Below, in pieces: positions 47,501 through 56,929 of a DNA stretch of 64,000 nucleotides. The translations under genes were made by a program, and so were the position numbers. This stretch comes from Alcaligenes sp. SORT26. Its GTDB lineage: Bacteria; Pseudomonadota; Gammaproteobacteria; Burkholderiales; Burkholderiaceae_B. The stretch covers positions 2,542,001-2,606,000 of the forward strand of contig NZ_CP070975.1 of assembly GCF_017377875.1 (NCBI RefSeq), read 5' to 3'. The notes below the pieces were generated by a model. The model saw only the letters and a list, made by a program, of their open reading frames with translations, did not search any database and was not told where the DNA came from. Numbering within the stretch: position 1 is the first letter of the stretch; each line of letters opens with the position of its first letter.

Positions 47501-47879
47501 GCCCATTTGTACTGATTTTCAGTTTCCAGAGCTGTTCAAATCCCTGCCAGGCTGACTCAATAAAAAGTATATGTGGCTTGAACCTTTCTAGCTGCTCAAT
47601 GCAATGCTCAGGATGCAACTGCAACAGCTCACATTCCGGGTCGTAGGAGTGAAAAGTAAATTCATCCATCACCCCCGCCACACGCAGTTGCTTAGCAGGC
47701 AAATGGGCTAACTCACCATAGCTTGCAGACACGCCTAGGCGTGACTGACATAAAGCTAAGTTCGCAGCAAAAAACTGGTGCCCCAACTGCTCTCCCAGCT
47801 CTTTGTACAGAGCCATCGCCTGAGCATAATCCCCATCGCGAAATGCCCGCGCAGCACTACTTACTTTCGATTGCAACAT
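44514..47879 (-). CDS. Large multidomain glycosyltransferase (CgeB + beta domain + GT4)
   Basis: A 1121-residue protein. Residues 1-50 look like a TPR-type helical pair (AARAFRDGDYAQAMALYKEL). Residues ~65-390 are a CgeB-like GT paralogous to the 361-residue protein at 33.2-34.3 kb (GVPTLFWNKED, DYVFTTDIDCVPKY). Residues ~395-500 resemble a degenerate GT2 domain (PVVLVAGASTRADVLSLVES). Residues ~510-740 are beta-rich, of carbohydrate-binding appearance. Residues ~840-1121 are a GT4 domain with KYSVIHNAIDTSLF, FHFVGDGELFEE and RDEAMASGLVPVTNRVS. Two or three sugar transfers could be joined in one chain. AAGG lies before ATG 47879. Confidence 0.85.
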   Translation of the reverse strand: MLQSKVSSAARAFRDGDYAQAMALYKELGEQLGHQFFAANLALCQSRLGVSASYGELAHLPAKQLRVAGVMDEFTFHSYDPECELLQLHPEHCIEQLERFKPHILFIESAWQGFEQLWKLKISTNGPEINACIDWCKRNGVPTLFWNKEDPVHFGTFIPLAKQVDYVFTTDIDCVPKYKAHVGHDQVYFLPFAAQPKTHNPIEIFDRKDAFNFAGSYYLRYPERQRDFAALIDAVKDLRPVEIYDRNADNPHPHYTFPDEYKPMILGKLPFAEIDKAYKGYRYGINMNTIKQSQTMFARRVFELLASNTVVVSNFSRGVRLLFGDLVASSDQPETLTRWLQDVVQDDVTYRKTRLLGLRKVMGEHTYSHRLAYIRAKLTNTVYKPTLPPVVLVAGASTRADVLSLVESFQRQAYPYKQLHIVSSVPDVDTSTSGITVHADASSLLKYLETLGAETLVGEWILGDYYGKHYLTDLALASTYCNAPAFGKHTRYTAKDGALTLEIPDGQYRYVASVAARSGIARLSVLSEGWLTAMLAAPGKFRFDLKGTLAIDEFNYIESGAALSIALHKQVDDLPLADQGVSFAENLAVTSARLPAATHIASGDSSNLPQISAAELRGLLSAREGVSLGMREDRLRIVSTLKPGQFVYLYAKTVKKREEMNLLLNSQFEFCCEGSLAIKTVFEFQDEAGKKISHQMNHGGDKHALAIPAHCTKIRFGLRIEGSGDVLVERLVLGSNAERPAAIICRSSSLVLTKQYPAYDDLYKYGFVHSRIRAYKNEGQIVDIFRISKDPAGYREFEGIDVASGDADLLDATLATGQIRHVLVHILDSNMWRVLQKYLDTVRVTVWAHGSEIQAWQRRQFEFEGLPEVEVARRKKLGEQRNVFWREVLKAPHPNLHMVFVSKYFAEEVFSDLGINLPKNKYSVIHNAIDTSLFSYQVKDAEQRKRVLSIRPYSARAYANDLSVKAVQYLSEKPFFQDIQFHFVGDGELFEETVAPLRKFSNVRIDRKFVTQAEIAQLHKKNGVFLVPTRCDSQGVSRDEAMASGLVPVTNRVSAIPEFVDDSCGVLASAEDAEQLADGIAALYSDADAFLRYSAKAAERVRAQSDAGLVIKREISLIADH

Positions 47880-47905
47880 ATCAGCCTTTTCTGCTTCTCT
47901 CGCGC

Positions 47906-49171
47906 TTATTCCGCAAACAAACCCACAACATCAATGCACTGAGCATGCTTACGAATCTCAGCAACTTGCTCGATGAATGAACGATGTTTAACAAGAACGC
48001 AGACGACATCAGCATCAGCCAACGCGCTACCTAAAGCAGACAGCTCAATACCTGTGCCTTGCAGCTTGGCAGGCAAGTCGTCGATGTTGGGTTCTACGGC
48101 ATGTACTTTGCAGCCCAGGCTGGCAATTTTCTTGGCAACGCCAACAGCGGGGCTTTCACGCAAGTCATCGATATCAGGTTTGAATGCCAGGCCTAGGCAT
48201 GCCACTTTGATATCCGCCATGCGGGCGTCAGGACGCAACGACAACACCCCTGCGATCGCTGCTTTAACTTTTTCTACCACCCACTCCGGTTTGTAGTCGT
48301 TGATCTCACGAGCCAAACGAACAATGCGCGCTTCCTCAGGAGTCTTGTCTACGATGAACCATGGGTCCACAGCGATGCAGTGACCACCCACCCCGGCACC
48401 GGGCTGCAAAATATTAACGCGTGGGTGACGGTTAGCCAGGCTGATCAGTTCCCACACATTAATATTCAAGCGATCGCAAATCAGGGACAGCTCGTTGGCA
48501 AACGCGATGTTGACGTCGCGGAAGCTGTTTTCTGTCAGTTTGCACATCTCGGCGGTACGTGCATTCGTCGGGACCAAGGCGCCTTCCACAAAAATCCGGT
48601 ACAGCGCGGTAGCCATTTCAGTAGCCTTCTGAGTCATGCCACCGATCACGCGGTCATTGCTAACCAGTTCATGCACGACACGACCTGGCAAAACGCGCTC
48701 TGGGCAGTAGGCCACCTGAATATCAGCCTCCTCACCTGCCTGCTGCGGAAAGCTCAGGTCTGGACGTGCCTCAGCCAACCATTGAGCCAATTGCTCTGTA
48801 GTGCCTACCGGAGAAGTCGATTCCAGAATGACCAGATTGCCTTTTTTCAGCACAGGTGCAATCGCTTTTGCAGCGTCGGCGATATAGCTCAGATCTGGTT
48901 TATTACCTTCCAGGAAAGGAGTGGGTACGGCGATCAGAAATGCATCTGCTGGCTCAGGCGTCAACGTAGCGCGCAGGTAACCGCCATGCACGGCAGCCTG
49001 CACCAACATGTCCAGTTCAGGTTCAACGATATGAATCCGGCCTTGATTGATCGTGTCGACCGCGTAAGCGTTCACATCAACGCCAATCACCGTCTTACGG
49101 CGAGAGGCAAATAATGTTGCGGTAGGCAGGCCGATATAGCCCAAGCCGATCATGGATAGAGTTTCAAACAT
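47906..49171 (-). CDS. wecC: UDP-N-acetyl-D-mannosamine dehydrogenase
   Basis: Oxidises UDP-ManNAc twice to UDP-ManNAcA with NAD+. The 421-residue protein follows E. coli WecC closely: SMIGLGYIGLPTATLFASR, IHIVEPELDMLV, LVILESTSPVGTTE, RTAEMCKLTENSFRDVNIAFANELSLIC (here split over two helices), the catalytic cysteine in GVGGHCIAVDPWF, and CLGLAFKPDIDDLRESPA. ATG 49171 has GGAAG upstream and aligns with the E. coli start. It follows wecB by 14 bases, so both steps from UDP-GlcNAc to UDP-ManNAcA are made together for the polysaccharide. Confidence 0.95.
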   Translation of the reverse strand: MFETLSMIGLGYIGLPTATLFASRRKTVIGVDVNAYAVDTINQGRIHIVEPELDMLVQAAVHGGYLRATLTPEPADAFLIAVPTPFLEGNKPDLSYIADAAKAIAPVLKKGNLVILESTSPVGTTEQLAQWLAEARPDLSFPQQAGEEADIQVAYCPERVLPGRVVHELVSNDRVIGGMTQKATEMATALYRIFVEGALVPTNARTAEMCKLTENSFRDVNIAFANELSLICDRLNINVWELISLANRHPRVNILQPGAGVGGHCIAVDPWFIVDKTPEEARIVRLAREINDYKPEWVVEKVKAAIAGVLSLRPDARMADIKVACLGLAFKPDIDDLRESPAVGVAKKIASLGCKVHAVEPNIDDLPAKLQGTGIELSALGSALADADVVCVLVKHRSFIEQVAEIRKHAQCIDVVGLFAE

Positions 49172-49185
49172 GCTGGTCTTCCGAA

Positions 49186-50307
49186 TCAATAGTTCAAAGT
49201 TTTTAAAATTTCACCAATGCGGGTAGCGGCCTTGCCGTCACCATAAGGGTTGTGCGCCCGTGCCATACGCTCATATTCAGCGGCGTCATCCAGCAACTGC
49301 GTGGCAGCGCTGACAATGGCTTGTGTTTCTGTTCCCACCAGACGCACAGTTCCTGCATCCACGGCTTCAGGGCGCTCGGTCGTGTCTCGCATCACCAATA
49401 CCGGTTTGCCCAAAGAAGGCGCTTCTTCCTGAATGCCCCCGGAGTCGGTAACCAAAAGGTCACAACGATCCATCAGGTAAACAAAGGGCAAATAATCCAG
49501 TGGTTCGATCAAATGAACGTCGGAAACGTCGGATAAGATACGACGTACTGGTTCCTGAACATTTGGATTCAAGTGCACTGGATACACCACCTGCACATCA
49601 CCACGCGAGGCGATCTGGCGCAAAGCCAGGCAGATATTTTCAAAGCCAGAACCAAAGTTCTCGCGACGATGCCCCGTCACCAGAACCAAGCGTTTGGCTG
49701 GATTGATAAAAGAGAACTGAGCCTCAAAACGGCTACGCAGTTCCGAGTCCTGACGTACGCGTGCGGCTACATCCAGCAGCGCATCAATTACGGTATTACC
49801 CGTGATGTGTACCGTCTTGGGATCCACTCCTTCACGCAACAAATGCGATTGTGATTGCTCGGTTGGAGCAAAGTGCACATCAGCCAGTACGCCTGCTTGG
49901 CGACGGTTCATTTCTTCTGGCCAAGGCGAGTACTTATTGTGAGTACGCAGGCCAGCCTCTACGTGACCAACCTTGATCTTGGCGTAGTAGGCCGACAAAG
50001 CTGCGGCCATGGTGGTGGTGGTATCGCCGTGCACCAGAATCATGTCAGGTTGCCATTGCTTGTACACATCTCGCATACCCAACAGCACGTTACTGGTAAT
50101 GTCGTACAGATCTTGACCTGGCTTCATCAGGTTCAAGTCAAAATCAGGTTTGATGGAAAAAATATCCAGAACCTGATCCAGCATCTGGCGGTGCTGACCT
50201 GTTACACAAACACGCGCATCAAACGCAGAGTCGGCAGCCAGTGCCTTAACCACCGGAGCCATTTTGATGGCCTCCGGTCGAGTGCCAAATACAGTTAAGA
50301 TTTTCAT
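49186..50307 (-). CDS. wecB: UDP-N-acetylglucosamine 2-epimerase (non-hydrolysing)
   Basis: Converts UDP-GlcNAc to UDP-ManNAc. The 373-residue protein has the family blocks [52 protein letters not shown] (first part binding the catalytic residues), TGHRRENFG and [20 protein letters not shown]. Length equals E. coli WecB (376). It starts four bases after the coiled-coil gene and precedes wecC. Together with WecC it commits amino-sugar to the uronic acid ManNAcA, a known capsule sugar. Confidence 0.96.
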   Translation of the reverse strand: MKILTVFGTRPEAIKMAPVVKALAADSAFDARVCVTGQHRQMLDQVLDIFSIKPDFDLNLMKPGQDLYDITSNVLLGMRDVYKQWQPDMILVHGDTTTTMAAALSAYYAKIKVGHVEAGLRTHNKYSPWPEEMNRRQAGVLADVHFAPTEQSQSHLLREGVDPKTVHITGNTVIDALLDVAARVRQDSELRSRFEAQFSFINPAKRLVLVTGHRRENFGSGFENICLALRQIASRGDVQVVYPVHLNPNVQEPVRRILSDVSDVHLIEPLDYLPFVYLMDRCDLLVTDSGGIQEEAPSLGKPVLVMRDTTERPEAVDAGTVRLVGTETQAIVSAATQLLDDAAEYERMARAHNPYGDGKAATRIGEILKTLNY

Positions 50308-50311
50308 AAAC

Positions 50312-53029
50312 TTACTTTGAGTCTTTAGGGTAAACAGTTAATAAACAGGCGTCTTTTTCAAGCTTGTATTCAGTGGATGTCCCAGTCATTCCCAGGGCTT
50401 CCATATCTGCCAACCAATGTTGCACCACTTGTTTTTCATCTTCGCGGATATAGTCATCCATCAAAAAATCAATGTGTGCGTTAGGGAAATGCTCCACTAA
50501 CAAAGGACCTGCGGGATATCGAGCTTGGGGACCCGTAGCAGCCGGAGGGCCATCCACAATCACCAAAATGCGTTTTCGAGAAGCTTGTCTTTGCTTGGCA
50601 AGTTTGGCCAAGGTGCTTTGGCAGCTGTAATACGGATAGACTTGACCATCCGCCGCCTGCCAATCCTCAATTGGCGCCAGTGTCAACTGGACAGCCTTCT
50701 CCAGCCCTGCTTGCTGGATATAAGCCAATGTCTGCTGATAATACGAATCCAGATGCTCGAAGGAAACGAACTGAGTCTGACGAGTGCCGTTACGTTCAGC
50801 CATCAAGGCCAAAGACTTGGCCACAATAACGGTGGACATCCCTGACCCAAACTCAATCACAAGGTCATAGGGTTTCAGCACTAGTTGCCGCATCAAACAT
50901 AATGCAAAGTCCGCGGATACAGGCCAACTGTGAGCCTCGCTGTTGAACGCGGGTAGCACTCCAGTGGCAAAATACTCTTGCATCCCAACAAAGGACTGCA
51001 ACTGACGTACAGCATTGGCACTATTATTCTTAAGCGCTGTTTCAAGATGACGACGGACTCGTACCAAATCGTCAGATTGTTTTTTAAACAACTCCTCATA
51101 GGCGGCTGGCACGGCCATCTCACGCGTTACCAACGACTGCACCTGAACATTCAGGCGCTCAAGCAAGTCCGTCTCACGTGCAGTCTGTGCCGACAATGCT
51201 TGCTGTAACTCCAACTGCCGAGCCTCCAGTGCGGCTTTACCCTTTTCCAAGTTCAGTTGCTCTTTAGCTTGCTGCAACAGCTCTCCCTGTCGCTGTGCAG
51301 CCAAAGCAATGTGTTCATCACGCACTTGAAAAGCTTGACTCAGCTCAGCCTGCAAAGACTTGTAGCCTGTTCGCTCCACATTAACTTGCTGCCTTGCCTC
51401 ATCCAGTTCCTGCGTTATTGCCTGAACTTGAGATTGCAACGAGTGCACTTCATCCAACCGCTGGGCAGCAAGTTCAGCCAGCTCATCACGAGCACCTATC
51501 AACTCTTGTACTTGCGACAGTAAAGCGTCTTTCTCTGCCTGCGTATCCCGCAATTGCCCCCGGAGCTCCTCAGACTCAACCACTGATTCTTCTAACTGAA
51601 CCAATAAGGACCCGACCTCCTCCAAGCGTTGCTCTGCTATTACAAGCAATTCATCATGAGCAATAATCAAGGCTTGAAGTTGTGACAAAGCTGCCTCTTT
51701 GTCCTGATGATGCGTCTGCAACTCTGCTTTCAGGCCCTCATACTGCTGGGCCATATCCGCTAAGCCGCCCTGTACAGTGACGCATTGCTCAAACCATTGC
51801 CCCGCCTGGACTTCCTTTTCAGCCAAGGTTTGCTCAAGCCGCTTCAGATCAGCTTGCAAGCCCAAGCACTCACGCTGCACCTGTGACTTCAACAACCCTT
51901 CTTGCTCGAGCTCACGTTTCAAATCCGCTACTTGCTTAAGCGCAGTCTCCGTATTGCTCTGCTCCTGAAGTACAAGTTGTCGCTGTTGATCCCCTTGCAG
52001 TTTTCGCTCTTGAAGCCTTTCCTGGTGTACTTCCTCTAACTGCTGGATCTGTGCCCGCAGCGATTCAGCTACTACACGTTGCTCTTGCTCTGCTTGCTTC
52101 AAACGCCGCGCCTCATCTCGCGCACCCGATAGCTGTCTACCTTGCTGCTCCAGCGTACTGGCAATCGTGTTGCGCGACTGAGCCAACTCATCCCATTGAC
52201 GCCGCACATCCTCATATTGCGCATCAACGCCAGACAAAGAGCGAGCGTTATCCAAACGAAATTCTTCCGCCTGCTTCAGCAAACGGTCGCGTTGACGCGC
52301 CTCAGAATCAGTAAAAGGCACATCTTCCGGCAAGAGCGTCAAGAGCGCTTCTGCCTCCAGCAGATCACCCGACTCATGCAAGCGAAACGCCAACCACTTT
52401 TGCCGAAACCCACGTGGCTCCAAAGCAAACGCGCGGCGCGCCATCGTTGCAACCAGTGCGGGCTCTGTCGTCATATAGGTCCGGGCTACGGCTGTCCAAG
52501 CACTGGCTTGCACGCTTTTTGACACAGAAGCCTGACTCAACAAGGACTCGACCTGTTGGTCCCCTCCTTGCTGATAAGCCTGAATGATTTTGTCAAAGGA
52601 CTTCCCACCCAATACAGCAGGAGGCTGCGTACGACGACTTTGACGCCAAGCCTGACGCAAACGCCCAGGCACCGAAATCAACGAGCCTGTGGACTGCACA
52701 CCCTCAATCAAAATATCGCCTAGCTGAGCGGCTAAAACATGTTGCGTCTTTAAATCATGCAGTTGAGTTTGCACCTTGAGCAGGAACTCCAACCGGGCAG
52801 TTTCCGCCTGAGACTCTATAAGTCGCATATCTACAGGTGCCACATTAATGACCGTCGGCGTCAAACCACTCCCAACATCTTGGGGGCTATCGTACAAACG
52901 GCCCAATTCTTCCTGCACGACCTGCAACTGGTCTAACAACAAGCAGTTTTCCTTCTCGATCTGCTGCATATGCTTGGACTCGGAGCACTCCTGGCCTAAC
53001 TCAGACGGCACAACAGGTGACATAGACAT
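50312..53029 (-). CDS. Long coiled-coil protein with C-terminal methyltransferase-like domain
   Basis: A 905-residue protein. Residues ~20-110 and ~240-680 are rich in heptads of Leu, Gln, Glu and Ala and predict long coiled coils; a helical TPR-like part lies at ~130-235. Within the coiled coil a ~75-residue unit is repeated ([15 protein letters not shown] and [15 protein letters not shown], a third weaker copy [15 protein letters not shown]). The last ~220 residues form a class I SAM-methyltransferase-like fold with [28 protein letters not shown] and [13 protein letters not shown]. It lies between kpsE and wecB. It may set polymer length or scaffold synthesis enzymes, as coiled-coil chain regulators do in O-antigen systems; this is inference. 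Confidence 0.75.
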   Translation of the reverse strand: MSMSPVVPSELGQECSESKHMQQIEKENCLLLDQLQVVQEELGRLYDSPQDVGSGLTPTVINVAPVDMRLIESQAETARLEFLLKVQTQLHDLKTQHVLAAQLGDILIEGVQSTGSLISVPGRLRQAWRQSRRTQPPAVLGGKSFDKIIQAYQQGGDQQVESLLSQASVSKSVQASAWTAVARTYMTTEPALVATMARRAFALEPRGFRQKWLAFRLHESGDLLEAEALLTLLPEDVPFTDSEARQRDRLLKQAEEFRLDNARSLSGVDAQYEDVRRQWDELAQSRNTIASTLEQQGRQLSGARDEARRLKQAEQEQRVVAESLRAQIQQLEEVHQERLQERKLQGDQQRQLVLQEQSNTETALKQVADLKRELEQEGLLKSQVQRECLGLQADLKRLEQTLAEKEVQAGQWFEQCVTVQGGLADMAQQYEGLKAELQTHHQDKEAALSQLQALIIAHDELLVIAEQRLEEVGSLLVQLEESVVESEELRGQLRDTQAEKDALLSQVQELIGARDELAELAAQRLDEVHSLQSQVQAITQELDEARQQVNVERTGYKSLQAELSQAFQVRDEHIALAAQRQGELLQQAKEQLNLEKGKAALEARQLELQQALSAQTARETDLLERLNVQVQSLVTREMAVPAAYEELFKKQSDDLVRVRRHLETALKNNSANAVRQLQSFVGMQEYFATGVLPAFNSEAHSWPVSADFALCLMRQLVLKPYDLVIEFGSGMSTVIVAKSLALMAERNGTRQTQFVSFEHLDSYYQQTLAYIQQAGLEKAVQLTLAPIEDWQAADGQVYPYYSCQSTLAKLAKQRQASRKRILVIVDGPPAATGPQARYPAGPLLVEHFPNAHIDFLMDDYIREDEKQVVQHWLADMEALGMTGTSTEYKLEKDACLLTVYPKDSK

Positions 53030-53053
53030 TAAATGGATTTCCTATCTTTCTTG

Positions 53054-54241
53054 TTAGTCCACATGGTCAAGCACAATGCTCTTGAGCAGCTTCAATATCC
53101 CAGCCAGGATCAGCGCCAACAGCAAGGTCACCAAGGTGTTATAGAGACGACGCGGCTCCATCGGGTACTCAGGCAAGGTCGCTGATTGCAACACTGACAC
53201 TTTCTCCAACATACGAGTTGCATCGATACGCCCTTTCTCCAGAGCGCTTAAAGAGGACTTGTAAAGCTCTTGGGTGAACTGCACATTCATCTGCAGACGA
53301 TTGAACTCTTCAACATATGTATTTAAGGTGCCACCCGATGGTGTAGCAAGTTTGAGTTTTTCTTCTTTAATCTGAGCATCCACCGCTCTCAAGGACTGCT
53401 TGAGCATCAGGATATTTGGATGATCACGATCCAATGACTTGGGTAAAGACGCTAGCTGAGTCTGCAACTGGGCTCGTTGCCCTTCCAACGTGGCAACAAT
53501 GGCATTAATGCTTTCCGCTGTTGCCTGAGGCGACAGTAAACCCGCCTTATTCTGATAGCCCAACAAGTCCTGACTGGCTTTCTGGAAACGCTCCTGAGCC
53601 TGGTCAACCTGCGTCACCAAAAAGTTAACTTGCACCTGAGCCATTTCGTGGCCCAGCACATTCATATAACGTTCACCCTCTTGGACCAACTGCTGAGTAA
53701 TAGCCTGTGCCATTTCCGGTTCATAAGCCTGCACTTGCATTCGTAGAACACCAGAAAATTCGTCAAACTCAACTTTGACTCGTGATAAGTAATATCGATG
53801 GAACCACTCCATGGAAGAATCTTGGAACCACATCCGTGAAACCCAGTCATGCTCAGACGAGCTGTAGTGCGCCCGCAGGTCCAACGACTGGTCAAGCTTC
53901 TTCAGCATATCGACAGACAACAAATAATCACGTAGCAATAGCTGGTTAGCTCGATCGGCAGTCGCTACTCCAGATACCAACATACCCAAGTCGAAAGATG
54001 GAGCACCAACAGAGTCTGTTTTACGAATGATGACATTCGCCTCAGAGACATAACGATCCGACGCGAAGAACAGCCAATAAGCCGTAGTCAAAACGGCCAA
54101 AATCAGGATAAGTCGCACAGCATGATCAAACAGGCGTAGAGAAAAACAAGCCTTGATACGCATAAGGAACGTAACTTTTTTTGATTTAGCCTGGGAAAAT
54201 TCCGCACTGGCCTGCGTGGCTACACTAGGTGTTTCTGTCAT
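53054..54241 (-). CDS. kpsE: Capsule export inner-membrane/periplasmic protein KpsE family
   Basis: Polysaccharide co-polymerase-like protein that links the KpsMT transporter to the outer membrane channel. The 395-residue protein has a transmembrane helix at residues ~41-60, a large periplasmic coiled-coil region (~180-350), then a second helix near 370-388, the usual layout of KpsE/CtrB/BexC. The block ERFQKASQDLLGYQNKAGLL and the proline-rich P-x2-P segment before the last helix (ATLPEYPMEPRRLYN) are typical. ATG 54241 overlaps the kpsT stop by 4 bases. Confidence 0.92.
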   Translation of the reverse strand: MTETPSVATQASAEFSQAKSKKVTFLMRIKACFSLRLFDHAVRLILILAVLTTAYWLFFASDRYVSEANVIIRKTDSVGAPSFDLGMLVSGVATADRANQLLLRDYLLSVDMLKKLDQSLDLRAHYSSSEHDWVSRMWFQDSSMEWFHRYYLSRVKVEFDEFSGVLRMQVQAYEPEMAQAITQQLVQEGERYMNVLGHEMAQVQVNFLVTQVDQAQERFQKASQDLLGYQNKAGLLSPQATAESINAIVATLEGQRAQLQTQLASLPKSLDRDHPNILMLKQSLRAVDAQIKEEKLKLATPSGGTLNTYVEEFNRLQMNVQFTQELYKSSLSALEKGRIDATRMLEKVSVLQSATLPEYPMEPRRLYNTLVTLLLALILAGILKLLKSIVLDHVD

Positions 54242-54900
54242 TTGGGAAGTGAGTCCTTGTAGGCATCAAGCGCATCGTCTATCTGGTCAAACCAGTGCGC
54301 TTTACCTTGATGCAGCCAGACGCCTGCCTGGCAAAATTGTCTTAAGGTTTTGTTATCGTGAGCCACCATAATTAGGCCGGCACGATTGGTCATGGTTTTA
54401 AAAGCATCTGCCGCCTTTTTACGGAAAGCAGCATCCCCAGCCGCTGTGACCTCATCGGAGATATAGACATCAAAATTAAAAGCAAAAGACAAGGCAAACT
54501 GAAGTCTTGAACGCATACCCGAGGAGTAGGTGTAGACAGGCTCCTCAAACGCCCGACCAAGCTCCGAGAAGTCTTTAATAAAGGCAAGGCGGTCTACCAA
54601 ATCCTCCTGGTGCCCATGGACGCGACAAACAAATTTGGCATTTTGACGCCCGCTTAAAGTGCCTTCCAAACCACCATTACCCATGGGCCAAGACACACGA
54701 CACAAGCGCTGCACAGAGCCTTTATTTGGATGATCAACCCCACCGATCAAACGTAGCAAGGTAGATTTGCCTGCTCCATTTGAACCAATAAGCCCCACAT
54801 TCACCTTAGGAGGAATCGTTAAATTCACACCCTCCAGCACCCATCTCCCAACACCATGGGCAGTTTTGTAGCGTTTATAAACATCGTTGACAATGATCAT
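54238..54900 (-). CDS. kpsT: Capsule export ABC ATPase KpsT
   Basis: ATPase of the KpsMT polysaccharide exporter. The 220-residue protein has Walker A GSNGAGKST (K45), the signature YSSGMRSRLQFALS, and a Walker B VYISDEVTAAGD in which the family pattern (DE-T-GD) is kept. It is of short KpsT/CtrD/BexA size with no C-terminal carbohydrate-binding module. ATG 54900 overlaps the kpsM stop as ATGA; an upstream frame extension inside kpsM has no family match. The exporter type is ABC-dependent group 2/3 capsule. Confidence 0.96.
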   Translation of the reverse strand: MIIVNDVYKRYKTAHGVGRWVLEGVNLTIPPKVNVGLIGSNGAGKSTLLRLIGGVDHPNKGSVQRLCRVSWPMGNGGLEGTLSGRQNAKFVCRVHGHQEDLVDRLAFIKDFSELGRAFEEPVYTYSSGMRSRLQFALSFAFNFDVYISDEVTAAGDAAFRKKAADAFKTMTNRAGLIMVAHDNKTLRQFCQAGVWLHQGKAHWFDQIDDALDAYKDSLPK

Positions 54901-55685
54901 TTCATCACCAACTGCAAGGAAAATCGGCGGTACAACAGCAATCCAAGAAATAAGCTCACTACGCCCCAAGCATATAAATATCCCAAGCTAATTCCCGGCA
55001 CCATGTGGTAATAACCAGAGAACCCGTGCCGCACTAGTTCCAACCCGTGAGCAATAGGGTTAAGTAGCAACCAGTCACGATACGGAGGGGGAACTGCTGA
55101 AAGCGGCATAATGACACCCGAAATCAAATACAAAGGCATCATCAAAATTTTCAAAATATGCTCCGTCTCCCGGACCAGCGCCATTAACACTGACGCCACA
55201 AGTCCATAGCCAGCACCAAACAACCACAGACCTAAGAAACTCACAAAAACTTGTAATGGGTCGTCTGGCAGGACGTTATGCCCTAATAACGCGACAGCAC
55301 TCAAAATCAAGATCGACACCAACACCATCAAAAATGCTTCCAGGACTCCACGAGCAAGTGAAGTGTCAAAAGGCTTCACTTGTCTGTAAGCAAATAACGG
55401 TTTGTTGCTATCGGCCGCATACATTACTTGTGCTGCCGTCCGTCGGAATGTAAAAAAGCCCAACATTCCCACCACAATCCAAATCATGACGTCGATGCCG
55501 CCCACCGTTCGCATTCTGATAACGGTAAACACAAAGGTGATAAAACTGATGTGCAGCACCGGCTCCATCAACAACCAGAACCAGGCGGCCCGCATATCAA
55601 ACAGACGATCCAACGACTCCCGCAAAAGTAACGCCCGCCAGACCGACCAGGTGACGGCCATGGGGCTACGCACCTGATTATTCAT
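54897..55685 (-). CDS. kpsM: Capsule export ABC permease KpsM
   Basis: Membrane subunit of the exporter. The 262-residue protein shows about six hydrophobic segments (~32-52, 60-82, 108-135, 142-165, 172-193, 225-250) and family blocks LLLRESLDRLFDMRAAWFW, FFTFRRTAAQVMYAADSNKPL and the NPIAHGLELVRHGFSGYY stretch near the C-terminus shared by KpsM/CtrC/BexB. ATG 55685 with AGAGG five bases upstream was chosen over a longer frame running back to the OPX gene. It is followed by kpsT with 4 bases overlap. Confidence 0.95.
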   Translation of the reverse strand: MNNQVRSPMAVTWSVWRALLLRESLDRLFDMRAAWFWLLMEPVLHISFITFVFTVIRMRTVGGIDVMIWIVVGMLGFFTFRRTAAQVMYAADSNKPLFAYRQVKPFDTSLARGVLEAFLMVLVSILILSAVALLGHNVLPDDPLQVFVSFLGLWLFGAGYGLVASVLMALVRETEHILKILMMPLYLISGVIMPLSAVPPPYRDWLLLNPIAHGLELVRHGFSGYYHMVPGISLGYLYAWGVVSLFLGLLLYRRFSLQLVMK

Positions 55686-55727
55686 TCCGGCCTCTGTTGG
55701 GGGTATTGTTCTTAACCATGAACCCAA

Positions 55728-56927
55728 TCACTTCATCATGTTGTTCAAAGTCGTACTGGGCACAGCCACCGACACCACTAGACGCAGAAACTTCTGGAAC
55801 TCAGCCGCTGGCGAGTTGGAGACATAAATCACATCCTTATCCTGCACCGGGAAGTTCTGGGTAACGAAGAAAGAAGCCGGGTCACGCAGGTCAATCTCGT
55901 ACACCACCGGGACAACTCCTTTCTTATCCAGCAGAGTCGACTCAGGGACACCGTCCACTAGCGCAGCATCTTCAAAGCGGAAGACGAAAACACCACGAGC
56001 ATCAGCACGTGACGTATCCAAGCCTCCGGAGCGGGCCAGGGCCTGGACCAAGGAGATGCCTTTGGCTTCAAACGGAATCTCTTCGTTCTTGCCGGTCGCA
56101 CCCAAAATGGAGAAGCTTTGGTTCTGATACAGCGCCGTAATCACATCGCCCGGTTTCAGCATGATGTTCTGGTTCGGATTACGGATGATCGTATCCAACG
56201 CCATAGTTGATGTGTTCATCTCACGCGAGAGCTGAATGGCGATACGGTTGACTGCTTGCTTTACGCCACCACCTGCGGCCAAGGCATCCAGCAGGCGTTC
56301 GCCTTTCGGCGTCAGCGGCATCAAGGTGCTTTGATTGACTTCACCCACCACAGTCACGTTAGAAGAGTTGTTCTGGGTAACACGCACCAATACTTGGGGG
56401 TTGTTGGCCTTGCCTTGCAAACGCTTGGCAATGCTTTCTTCAATCTGTTGGGTGTTACGGCCCTGAACGGCAATGCGGCCTGCAAATGGCATGCTGATCA
56501 TGCCGTCTGACGTCACCATTTGTGACGGGAAGGCAACGGCATTAGTCGTCGCTGCCGTCGCTTTGGGGTCCAAGGAAATGCTGCCAAACAGCATGGCAGG
56601 CGGTGCTTCCCAAACCGACACTTCCAGCACATCTCCAGGGCCAATCAGATAGTTGTTCGAGCCCACGCTAGGAAACTGAGCGGCGAAGTCACCCATGCGC
56701 TTTTTAGCAGCCAGCTTCTTGGTCAACTCGTCAGTGACGTTGACCAGGGTGATGCCTTCGATACGGCCTTCACGTCGTTCCTGTACTTGCTGGCGGCTGG
56801 GGCCGTCTGCAGGCATCCAGTCGGGCATCGTGGCACATCCGGCCAGTACAGCGACCAGGGCGCTGGCCATCACGGGCCGTCCCATTGCTGCAATCTTGCT
56901 AACTGCTGTGTGTAGTAATTGAGCCAT
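55728..56927 (-). CDS. Outer membrane polysaccharide export lipoprotein (OPX; CtrA/BexD/KpsD type)
   Basis: Forms the outer membrane/periplasmic channel for capsule export. The 399-residue protein has a lipoprotein signal with lipobox LAGC (C31), the polysaccharide-export domain (YLIGPGDVLEVSVWEAP, residues ~92-108) and SLBB-type soluble ligand-binding blocks (VTVVGEVNQSTLMPLTPKGERLLDALAAGGG, here the part after residue 190, and a second one near residue 275-305). It ends with a helix that would cross the outer membrane. It begins 2 bases after the oxoamine synthase stop and precedes kpsM. Confidence 0.93.
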   Translation of the reverse strand: MAQLLHTAVSKIAAMGRPVMASALVAVLAGCATMPDWMPADGPSRQQVQERREGRIEGITLVNVTDELTKKLAAKKRMGDFAAQFPSVGSNNYLIGPGDVLEVSVWEAPPAMLFGSISLDPKATAATTNAVAFPSQMVTSDGMISMPFAGRIAVQGRNTQQIEESIAKRLQGKANNPQVLVRVTQNNSSNVTVVGEVNQSTLMPLTPKGERLLDALAAGGGVKQAVNRIAIQLSREMNTSTMALDTIIRNPNQNIMLKPGDVITALYQNQSFSILGATGKNEEIPFEAKGISLVQALARSGGLDTSRADARGVFVFRFEDAALVDGVPESTLLDKKGVVPVVYEIDLRDPASFFVTQNFPVQDKDVIYVSNSPAAEFQKFLRLVVSVAVPSTTLNNMMK

Positions 56928-56929
56928 GC

